From NCBI GenBank assembly GCA_036936605.1, contig JAUPFV010000001.1:122520771-122584770 (forward strand): a DNA stretch of 64,000 nt, in the 5' to 3' direction. Below, piece by piece: positions 55,404 to 64,000 of this stretch (position 1 is the stretch's first letter; each line of letters starts with the position of its first letter). Origin of the DNA: Limnanthes douglasii subsp. nivea. Its lineage: Eukaryota > Streptophyta > Magnoliopsida > Brassicales > Limnanthaceae. A program made the translations under genes and the position numbers. Under the pieces are notes generated by a model, which did no database searches, was not told the origin of the DNA, and saw only the letters and a program-made list of their open reading frames with translations.

Positions 55404-55784
55404 TGTAGTGTGGATTATTTCTGGTGGAGGGTAATTTTGTAAAGTGTTTTGGGAATTTAATATTTAAGGTGGAATGCAGTGAGATAATTAAGGTGTGTTC
55501 TTGTATTAAATTCTGATCACCCTTATTAATGAATGTGGTTGGGGGATTTATACTTACTTAATGACCCATGGGCCTTTCGTGGGTTGGATTATGAATTCAG
55601 GTCAAGTTTAAGAACCCGTTAGCCCAAGATGTGAGATGACCAACACCTAGCTTAGTCACATTTCACTACTTTTGTCCTGTGCGCTTTCTCATGGCAGAGG
55701 TTTGGTCCGAACTGCCCTTTGGATGAAAACAATTTGTAAGGTCTAAAATATCCGACCTTATCACTAACCCCTTTAGGTCTTACA
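55404..55784 (-). repeat. LTR shared by Tat elements 1 and 2 (381 bp)
   Basis: Starts TGTAGTGTGG and ends ..GGTCTTACA on the + strand. Length and words match the LTR at 23438-23818. On its left is the gag start of element 1; on its right the antisense ORF and pol of element 2. There is no room for a second LTR before the antisense ORF at 56237. Confidence 0.7.
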
Positions 55785-56163
55785 AAGAATATTTGGAAGA
55801 GATAACCTTTAAGAATAGAAATAAACTTCTTCTGATCTGTCTTCGTATCCAAACCGAAGTGATCATCTTCCCCTGTTTAAGTATCTTAAGAGTCAGTCTG
55901 ATCGGAATTTGGTGGGACTAACTTTACCGTTAAGAATTTCAAGAGTCAATTTCCAACGTGGGACACGTGTCAAGCTCTAGTTTGACCTCTCAGTCATTTT
56001 CTCCTAGATTATCTTACGTACTAGGCTAGAATTTTACTTAAGGTGTAACCCCTGTACTTAATAGCCTTTAATCATGGCTATGATCGGTTTATCTTCTGCT
56101 AGATAACCTCTTATACTTTCTTAGTTATTTAACTCGATTTCATTGTTCCATTGTCTTAAAGTG

Positions 56164-56181
56164 CACACACACACACACACA
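56164..56181. repeat. (CA)9 microsatellite
   Basis: Nine CA units, 56 bases upstream of the antisense ORF start at 56237, followed by a GA-rich stretch. Confidence 0.95.
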
Positions 56182-56236
56182 TACTTATAGAGAGAGAAAG
56201 CGTACTACTCTTTTCAAATTGTGTTTGAGTAATTTA

Positions 56237-59006
56237 TGTTCACAGCCAGAAATGCACTAGTAAAAGAGGGTTGGTTAAATTTGTCTGAATTAGATAGAGC
56301 GAGAAAAGTTGCAAGAGACGAGAGAATCGTTGCTGGTCTACCTGTCTCTCCTGGTGAAGAACTCAATCAACTAAAAACTAACACAGACCAAGGTTCGTCA
56401 TCATAAAAAATATCTAAAGTAAAAAAATTGCCTTTTGTCCCAACTATTTCTCCTCTTCAATAAGATCTTCTATTCAAGAATCTCATAATCCTCTCCCTAA
56501 AGAAAAGACAGTTTCCATTATTAGGAAACTTTACCCTTCATTTTCATGGGTTCAGACGCTAAGAAGTCTCTTGAGAAGAACACCCTTCACCGAATAACTT
56601 GCCAAATCCCAGGCCAGATCCACTCCTAGTTTTTCAAAACATACTAGTTCGGAGACAAGAAAGCCTATGGCAGAAATCAAGCCATCCAAAAAGCAACCCA
56701 TGGCAGAAGCCAAGCCATCCGAACAACAATCTCTCGTAATGGAAGAAAATATGGAGGATGGTATAGAAGATACTCTTTTTGAGGAATCCGGACAGACGGA
56801 GGACACCGCAACAGATCGAAGGGGAAAAACTAAAGTTGGTATGTCCAATCCGAATGCATTTCCGGAATGTCTGGAAGGTAAAGTAAGGCCAAATTTCTAG
56901 AAAGTCAGCGTGAAGTACCTGATATCCCTCAAGAACATAGCTTACGTACATGCCCATACTGCTGAACTGGGTCGCATCCGAACAAAATGGGGCTTTCGTG
57001 AGTCTATTAAGGTGAGAATCCCAATCACCCCGGAGGATCCGATGGACTGCAAGTCTAATAAGCTGGTAGTGTACACCGAGGTGTTGAATTGGGAACTCCG
57101 GTTCCCTTTGGACCCAAAGATAGTCATGTATTTTCATTTGACTAAATTATGCCCAAGTCAGTTGAGTCAAAATGCATGGTACACTCTGATGGCTGGCATA
57201 ATGGCTTCAAAGCTATCCAAAATCCCACTACTGATGGAGCAATTCGCTGTTGTGGCGAATTTGTGTAAGAATCGCCATATTCCCTTATACCTCTACAATA
57301 CGGGGAATGATTACAAGGTAGTGAATAAGTTCCTGGAGTCCGAAAAACCTTAAAGGACACACTTCTTGTTCATCAGTAGAACCTAGGAGAATGAGAGAAA
57401 GATAAAAGTTGACTCTAATCCAAGTCAACTAACGAGTCGATGGAAGAGTATGAGTAAGTTTTATTTATGTTTCCCTTAGTTTTTGAAATACTATGTGGTT
57501 ATTCTGAGTTGACTTGTGTCTCTTGTCAGTTTTTTCGAAGAAGTTCTTAGAGCGTGTAGAGGCAAGTCAAAATACTTGTACCAAGCTGAATGCATGGGCC
57601 TTAGAGAAATGGGAAAACGGTTTCCACAATTATTTTACCTCAGGAAAATTTGTGAGGTCTCATTTGTGGAACACCACAAGAAGAAGAAACCTCTATTGGG
57701 AATAACTGACCACCTCTCATCCTGGTGATGTTATCCTAAGTAGAACTGAGACTAAGGACGCCAAGCTTTACTTTCCTTCCAGGGTCAAAGCCTTTTAACC
57801 ATCTAGATAAGATGAAGAACAAAAGAAAGAAGAAGACCTCAACAGACCCACCTCAGGCAACTACTGAAGGGACTGGTTCGGAGAATCAAGGATGGATCAA
57901 TGTTGTTCTGCTAGAAGCAGTTGAAGTTACTGTCAAGGAGGCTGGTAGATCGGACTAGCCATCAAAAATTAAAAAGAAGGAGAAGAAACCCAAGGCAAGC
58001 AGTGATGAAAAAGCTCCAAAGAAGAAAAAAAAATCACTCTGGGATCAGAGATAATTCTACGTCCTTCTGAAATTCCTCATCCAGCCCCTGTTGATCCTAC
58101 TTTGCAAGAAGAAATTCCACTCAACCTTTATTCCAAATAGGCCACTACTGATGGAGAGGTAAATATTGATTCCTTTCAGAACATTAACATATATTTCAAT
58201 GAATTGGACAAGGACGACTTTGTGGGGCCTTATTATCCTGCCAATTCATCCAATGTTGTGACCCATAATGGTGAGACTTACGTGATATCAAGTGAGCAAG
58301 ACACCCTGAGTCATGTCCTATTGGGTTACATCCATCCAATGGTTGATCTGGAGAGACAAGTGAGGGATCAAACATCTACCATAAACTCCTTGTCTACATA
58401 GAAACATAACTTGACTAATAGTCTCTATACCGCTCAGCAAATCATGAATCATTGAAGAAGGCAAAGAAGGATTTGGCCGCCGAACTGCTCAAGTCAGAAG
58501 TGGCTAAAAAAGACCTCCAGACCAAATATTCCGGACTGTAAACTTCTTCCTCCAATGAGATCAAAGTTGTGAATGAGCAACTAGAAACTATAGATAATAA
58601 TGTCAAGACTCTATCTAAAGACAAAGCTAAGTTGGAGAAACTTGTTCAAGAGAAAACAGATGAGAATGTTTCCTTAGTGAATAAGCAGGGTCAAGAAATA
58701 GCTGCAGGGATAGAGAAATATTCTAGTGGAATAGTGGATTCCTTGGAGAAGAGAGATGATGGAATTAAATCTGATATGGTCTTACTGTTCCACGAGACTT
58801 TCCCAAAGAAAAACCTTGGTCCTTTGTGGAAATTCGTGGAATATGAAGACCTTCATTTCCGTACAATGAAAGATGGTGACAAGCATGGCTATTCGAGAAA
58901 AGATGATTCTGAAGATCACGAAGAGGTCGGAGAGAGTTCAAGTGTTGAACTCAAAAATCCAAGAAAAGGTGATGGTAACAAAAAAACTGAAAGGAACAAG
59001 CCCTAA
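56237..59006 (+). pseudogene. Antisense ORF of Tat element 2 (putative gypsy-type transposon protein), with intron
   Basis: ATG 56237 starts MFTARNALVKEGWLNLSELD. 56667-57353 holds the conserved domain: ELRFPLDPKIVMYFHLTKLC and NAWYTLMAGIMASKLS, broken by one TAG at 56898-56900. A 76-nt GT..AG intron (57454-57529) lies at the position equivalent to that of element 1; splicing joins RWKSM to FSKKFLERVEASQNT. Then WENGFHNYFTSGKFVRSHLW, a Lys-rich segment (57810-58060), and a long coiled coil from 58204 (VDLERQVRDQTSTINSLST, then KDKAKLEKLVQEKTDENVS) to the end (FHETFPKKNLGPLWKF, acidic tail, stop 59004-59006). Frameshifts near 57700 and 58400-58560. Confidence 0.7.
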
Positions 59007-59009
59007 GGT

Positions 59010-59689
59010 TATGTTGTATGTGTTTTTTAAAGACTAAAGTCCTTGGATGGCCAAGGAAGTTTTCTATTTAATTCGTTTAATTTCCGTTCTTAAAACTTAA
59101 AGTCCTTGAATGGTCAAGAAATCTGTGAATTACAAATCAGTTTTATTCCGATCAAACTTTAATATCATATTTCCCTTCGTTTGAATTTTTCGTAACTTTT
59201 ATGGCCGATGTTTAAATAACGTTCAATATTTCAGATTTGTTCAATTATGGTATTAAACGATTACAATCACATATGTTTAATAAATATGACCAAGTGTTTC
59301 AAATATCTGATCAACTCAAAGATGTTTGAGAGCCGGGATGTTTAATAAGTATTTAATATCCGACCACCTCACATTGTGATTAAGTTAAGAAAAAAATTGC
59401 ACGAGACTTTTGAAGAGGGCATAAGATGTTATTGAAAAACTCGGACACCTCGTTAAAACCTCGTCGCGCCACCAGGGTAGGAAAATGTATGTCCCCCTAA
59501 TATTTACATTGTCATTTAAAAAGTAAATATTTACAACTGAGTTCTATTCTAAGTATAACCTGAGGTGTTCAATGTTTCATAGGTACTTAAGTGTTCTCCC
59601 TTCCTTATCTTGCAGCCTGTATGTTCCCGGTTTAACTTTCCCACATACCATATAAAGACCTTTTCAATTCGGAGCCAACTTGCTGAACT
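59010..59689. other. Interval between antisense ORF and integrase of Tat element 2
   Basis: Non-coding convergent region where the 3' ends of pol and the antisense ORF would meet. Words of the type TTAAAGTCCTTGAATGGTCAAG occur twice (59031 and 59097). No further feature. Confidence 0.45.
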
Positions 59690-60792
59690 GTTTTTCCTTG
59701 GTGTGTAAAAGGACTTTTCTTAAGACTTTGTCCCCTTATTGAAAATCTCTTCTTTTAACTTTGGAGGAAAATCTGCTCCTCATCAAACCTTGGTAATGCG
59801 TCGTTCTCATATGCACTTTAACTCTTCTTTCTTCAATCAAATCCAACTGATTCTTGACTGCCATATTATTGGCATGTTCTGAATAGTTTTGGACTTTGTG
59901 AGATGGTAAAGTAGCTTCTATAGGATTGATTGCATCCATCCCATATACAAGGGAAAAAGGAGATTTTTGTATAGCAACCCGCGGTGTAGTTCGGTTAGCC
60001 CACAATACTTTTTGTAGATAAATTGGCCACTTTCCTGCAGCTCCCTCCAAATTTTCTTCAGCCCGGACAAGATTGTCCGATTAGAAACTTCAACTTTCCC
60101 ATTTGCTTGAGGGTTGAAAAGGAGAATAAAAACAGTGTTGAATTCCTCTAGAGGTGCAAAATATTTTCATGTCTTTATTATCGAATTCTGGCCCGTTGTT
60201 TGTGGTGATCCTTCAGGGAACTCCAAATCTGTAACATATATTAGACAAAATAAATATAATAATTTCCTTAGAAGTGGTTCCAGCTAAAGGAATTGCATCT
60301 ATCCACTTAGAGGAATAATCGATAGCAACTATGATGGTTCGATATCCACCGGATTCCACTTAGAGGAATATTCAATAGCAACTATGATGGTTCGACATCC
60401 ACCGGATGCCACTTAGAGGAATAGTCAATAACAACTATGATGGTTCGACATCCACCGGATGCGATAGGAAGATGCCCAACCAAATCCAACCTCCTTCTAT
60501 CAAAGGGTATTGGTTCAGGTATGGATTCCATAGGAACCGCTACCACATGAATTTCATTCCCATATCTATGGCAAAGATCACACTTATTTACCATATCTTT
60601 AGCATCTGCCATTATGGTTGGCCAGTAATACCATGCTAATAAGACTCCCCGGGTTAAGGTTTTGGAGCCACCGTGTGCTGAACCTTCCCCATCATGCAGT
60701 TCAGATAACACGACTTGGGATTCCTCGAATCCTAAACAACTCAAGAGGGGTCTGCTGAACGATTTTTTGTAAAGAATTTCCCTTAACACCAA
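59690..60792 (-). pseudogene. Tat element 2 integrase remnant
   Basis: 60792-60480: GGSKTLTRGVLLAWYYWPTI, then DMVNKCDLCHRYGNE (CC half of the HHCC finger) and RRLDLVGHLPIASGGCRTII (first catalytic Asp). A 53-bp triplication follows (60303-60461) and breaks the frame. Around 60215-60080 minus-strand words of the second Asp and Glu region are recognisable (ITTNNGPEF-like). 60050-59736 gives KWPIYLQKVLWANRTTPRVA, QKSPFSLVYGMDAINPIEAT and ERRVKVHMRTTHYQGLMRSR, the integrase C-terminal region. Confidence 0.75.
60303..60461. repeat. 53-bp direct triplication in the integrase core
   Basis: CCACTTAGAGGAATA starts at 60303, 60356 and 60409, giving three adjacent 53-bp units with few differences. The unit encodes part of IIVVIDYSSKWHPVDV. 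The 106 extra bases shift the frame. Confidence 0.9.
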
Positions 60793-60849
60793 GAAACCAC
60801 GAGCCTTATGTCCTTAGGATGAATAACAAGTATGCTCATACTTTCTTCA

Positions 60850-62400
60850 TTCTATTTACCCTTTTCCTTGCCCGTATGTATTGATGGGCATTCTTGTACG
60901 AGAATCCATGGGTAAGATTCATAATAAGCTATGGTTGTCAAATATTCTGCCACAATGTTCTCTGATCTATGGATATGTTCATAGAAGATACTCTTGAAGC
61001 TTGCAGCAACTTCTCTCAATATTAGCAAGTATTTAATTAACTGTTCTTTTTTTTGCTTCAGATTGTCCTTGAGCATGGTGAATCAGCAATTGGGAATCAC
61101 TCATTAATCAGACTCTTTTAGTTGCCACATATGAGGGATAGCTTAAGACCAGCTATAGCTGCTTCATATTCAGATTCATTGTTAGGATCCCTGAAACCAA
61201 AACATATAGCCTAGTACATGGTATCACCATATGGAGAAGTTAAACAAATTACAACCCAACATCCCATAGTGCTAGATCCACCCTCGGTTCGTACTACCCA
61301 TTCCTTCTTAGACTGATTGTCTAGTATCTGTCTAGAGGATCTATCAACATGAAATTCCACAAAGAAATCAACCACTGACTGGGCTTTAATTGCAGTTTGG
61401 GTAGCAAAATCAATATCATAATCACCCAGCTCAACTGACCACTTGGTCATTCTGCTTGGCACATTAGCTTTGTGAAGAACACTCTTCAAAGGAAAAGATG
61501 TTCAAACAACAATAAAATGGGCTTGGAAGTATGGTCTTATCTTTCTTGCTAGAATTACCAAGGCCAATGCTAGTTTTTCCAACCTTTCTTACTAGCACAA
61601 CACTTATTGCATACTTTGATACAACTATATATATGTAGAGCTTTTCCCCCTGAAAAGGTTTAAAAAGAGTCTTGGTGAAGACAAATGCTTCTTGATTTCA
61701 AGAAATTCCTGATCACACTAGGGAGACCAATTAAAGTCTTTAACATTCCTTAATACCTGAAAAAATGGAGCACATTTGTTTGATGATCGTGAAATAAATC
61801 TGTTCAAAGCAGCCAATCTTACGATCATCCTTTGAATTTTTTTGGTGCTGCTAGGAGGTTCCACAGCTAGTAGGGTATTAAGTTGATCCGGATCACGTTT
61901 AATTCATTTTTCACTTATTATGTAGCCCAATAATTTTCCAGATCGGACCCCAAAAATTCATTTTTCAGGGTTTAACTTCAAGTTTACAACCTTTAAATTA
62001 GAAAACGTTTCTTGAAGGTCATATATATGTGCATCTTTCTCCAAGATTTTTACCATCGTATCATCTATATAAACTTCCATGTTTCTGCCAATCTGATTAG
62101 CAAAAGCGTTATTCACTAATCTTTGATAAGTGGCTCCAGCATTTTTCAATCCGAACGACATCACCTTATAACAATGAAAACCTTTGTACGTAATAAAAGT
62201 GGTGCGACCTTGATCCTTCGGATCTACTTGTATTTGGTTGTATCCTCAAAACATATCCATGAAAGACAATAACTTAGTCCCAGAAGTTGAATCCACCAAC
62301 TGATCTATTCGGGGAATAAGATAAGGATATTTGGGGCATGCTCTATTAAGATCAGTAAAGCCAATTCACATGCGCCGTTTCCATTCTTTTTCTTGACTAA
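60850..62400 (-). pseudogene. Tat element 2 reverse transcriptase and RNase H remnant
   Basis: 62340-61950: RT from a PRIDQLVDST-like block through SFGLKNAGATYQRLVNNAFA, MEVYIDDTMVK (catalytic YxDD) and LQETFSNLKVVNLKLNPEK. 61489-61211: MTKWSVELGDYDIDFATQTA and EWVVRTEGGSSTMGCW (second, host-type RNase H start). 61076-60852: SIFYEHIHRSENIVAEYLTT. Frameshifts and stops are spread along it. Confidence 0.75.
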
Positions 62401-62759
62401 GACGGGGTTGGCAGTCCACAAAGGGTACTGAGACTCTTTTATGTGGACCATCTTGGTCAGACGATCAACTTCTTGTACAATCACATCTACTTTTTATTTA
62501 GAAAAAGACCTTCTTTGTTGTACAACCGAGGCAACATCAGTTCGTACAGATAACTTTTGACAAATTATACCAGCTGGCAGTCCAGTAACATCAAAGCAAA
62601 TAGATGTTGATTATTCATTAGAAATACAATAGTCTATGGAATGGGTTTCAACCTCCTCTACGGGCATTATGACACTAGGAGCCTCCCTGGGATCATTAAT
62701 TTCATTCTCATCGGTGGAAGGCTCCAGTAGCTGCTAATGTCTATTAATCTAGATTGCCT

Positions 62760-64000
62760 CTATAGACTTAGAGGCAAAAGGAATTGCATAACATTCCTAG
62801 TTATCTTCTGGCTGCTCCAGACAACACCTACTTGTCCCTGGACAACATATTTTAAACATTGGTGGACCGTAGAGGCCACAACATGAATTCTAGAGATCCA
62901 AGACCTCCCAAATATTGCATTATAAGATATTTGGCAATCCACCACAACAAACAGTACTCTTACCATTTTATTAAAGGGTCTTTTGCCCAACAACACCTCT
63001 TCTTCAAATTCTCCAATCACATCTGCAGAAATCCTTGTGAAGCCCACGATGGTTCTCTTCAAACGTTGTATAACCGAAGGGTTTCTCATCTGCTTGTATG
63101 AACTTAAAAACATGATGTGTGTCAACTGTCTGTGTCAATCAGAATCTAACGTATATCATTTCTCCCTATTGATGCTCCTATTACCACAACGTCTTCAAGA
63201 GGCTCTGCAATATCTCTTAGGTCATCCTCATCGAACACTATAAAAGGAGATGGGGTTTGATACAAATGTGTGGATTTATTTACATCCAACTAGGTGGTCA
63301 ACTTGTGGACATGCCTCTTCCTTGATGAACTAGAAGGTGCAGTCACAGTGTCCCCCCCAAAAATGATAAGATATTCAAAAAATTTAATCAAATCAGAGAT
63401 AGTTTTAGTCTTTTCTGTTATTACCCATACCCGATTCCGACTTGGATCCGGATCAAGGTACCTAGATTCTCTATCAAATCTTTCAGTAGTCACCATAACA
63501 TATTTATGTATAGACATTCTAGGATTGGTTGAATGAGTAGTTCGGAGAGTATTGTATTGTGCATTATTTGGTCTAGTCCCCCTCGTTTTTTGACATATGC
63601 CCCCAACTTACCCCTTTCAATGAGGTTATGGACCTCCTGCTTTAATGCTATATAATCATGGGTAGCATTCCCTATGCCATTATGGTATTTGCCGAAACGG
63701 GTACTCCAGTTTTCCCTGGGGGACTGCAACGCTGCTGGCTTTCTAAAGTGCACTTTGTTCTTAGTTTTGGCATAGATTGTGCCCACACTTTCCCCTAATT
63801 CAGCAAACCACTCAGGTTGAACTATGGTTCCCTCTTGTGCCTGACCTGTTGGTTCTCATTTAGGCTAGATTGATTTTGGCTTGATCGATTAGATCCATGT
63901 CCGGTCTCCTTTGACTTGTACCCGAACTGATTAGCAGCCTGAGGTGTTGATGTTGTAGTAGTTGAACTTATCTAACGAGGCACCCTGGTCTTTTTAGTTT
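62760..64000 (-). pseudogene. Tat element 2 gag C-terminus and protease region
   Basis: 63786-63490: KYHNGIGNATHDYIALKQEV and NLIERGKLGAYVKKR, the gag end of Tat elements (K.C..H...GHTTE.C..L....E.LI..G.L). The Cys and His of that finger are mostly lost. 63125-62760: MTHIMFLSSYKQMRNPSVIQ, FTRISADVIGEFEEEVLLGK and CQISYNAIFGRSWISRIHVV, the aspartic-protease-like region before RT. The gag N-terminus and 5' LTR lie beyond the window. Confidence 0.7.

Larger units (their letters stand above)
48357..55784 (-). mobile_element. Tat-lineage Ty3/Gypsy element 1, internally deleted, no 3' LTR
   Basis: In element order: 5' LTR 55784-55404, gag (55395-54390), RT (about 53300-52950), RNase H (52291-51720), integrase C-terminus (about 51700-51320), then an ORF on the opposite strand (48357-50633). 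An antisense ORF between integrase and the 3' LTR is a hallmark of several Tat-lineage elements. The integrase zinc finger and catalytic core are missing. The left end stops inside the antisense ORF, so the 3' LTR is lost. Strong decay throughout. Confidence 0.75.
55404..64000 (-). mobile_element. Tat-lineage Ty3/Gypsy element 2, runs past right edge
   Basis: Element order from the right edge: gag C-terminus (63786-63290), protease-like region (63125-62760), RT (about 62400-61950), RNase H (61489-60852), integrase (60792-59690), antisense ORF (56237-59006, +) and 3' LTR (55404-55784). Better preserved than element 1, and diverged from it in the antisense ORF, so it is a separate insertion or lineage. 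Confidence 0.75.

Noticed and set aside
57516..57728. Alternative frame of the post-intron exon of the Tat antisense ORF
   Set aside because: The neighbouring frame (57514-57705) joins correctly after splicing and matches the other Tat element (FHN..SHLW).

Overview
This is nuclear DNA of a flowering plant, probably a eudicot and plausibly an asterid. The evidence is an AT-rich background, one terpene synthase gene with the seven-exon layout of angiosperm sesquiterpene synthases, and transposon families typical of plant chromosomes (Tat-lineage and chromovirus-like Ty3/Gypsy, Ty1/Copia, LINE, MULE, hAT-like and Stowaway-like elements). The species cannot be named from the sequence. I saw no tRNA, rRNA or CRISPR array and no prokaryotic gene organisation.

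Only one gene looks intact: a terpene synthase on the + strand at 31776-34234. Its seven exons splice to an unbroken 549-codon frame. Everything else is transposon or decayed gene. Layout: 1-3712 LINE copy 1 (-). 4955-13383 an old GGTTCGG-type element split by a Gypsy retrotransposon (5381-13182, target duplication CAAAC). 13586-16250 hAT-like and tandem repeats, then a decayed Lys-rich ORF split by a solo LTR. 16857-18201 a large inverted repeat. 18700-20668 a transposon-like ORF behind a palindrome-rich promoter. 20780-21668 a Stowaway-like MITE holding a hAT-like element. 22180-23818 Tat pol and LTR. 25897-31531 a complete MULE with a plant-mobile-domain pseudogene. 31593-35495 the terpene synthase locus with paralogue debris and a hAT-like element. 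35560-37960 Copia. 37975-40295 LINE copy 2. 41418-42845 a terpene synthase exon fragment and a pseudogene of a chloroplast ribonuclease-BN-like protein. 43860-46200 LINE copy 3. 48357-64000 two Tat-lineage elements joined through one LTR.

The most unusual object is the Gypsy insertion 5381-13182. It has a normal 5' LTR, primer-binding site, gag and most of pol. Where the end of pol and the 3' LTR should be, it carries an inverted piece of its own family and then intron-free fragments of at least four unrelated host genes: proteasome subunit RPN2, a CYP72A cytochrome P450, a polygalacturonase and a PRP28-type DEAD-box helicase. These share one strand and one reading frame. The insertion ends in only 13 bases of LTR, yet a perfect 5-bp target duplication flanks the whole. 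I read this as a single integrated cDNA made by repeated template switching of the reverse transcriptase onto cellular mRNAs.

Other points: two different ORFs lie behind related arrays of GC-rich perfect palindromes; the antisense ORFs of the two Tat elements share a spliceosomal intron position; and the MULE ends only 235 bp upstream of the terpene synthase start codon. Family assignments rest on motif recognition by eye, and boundaries without target duplications are approximate.
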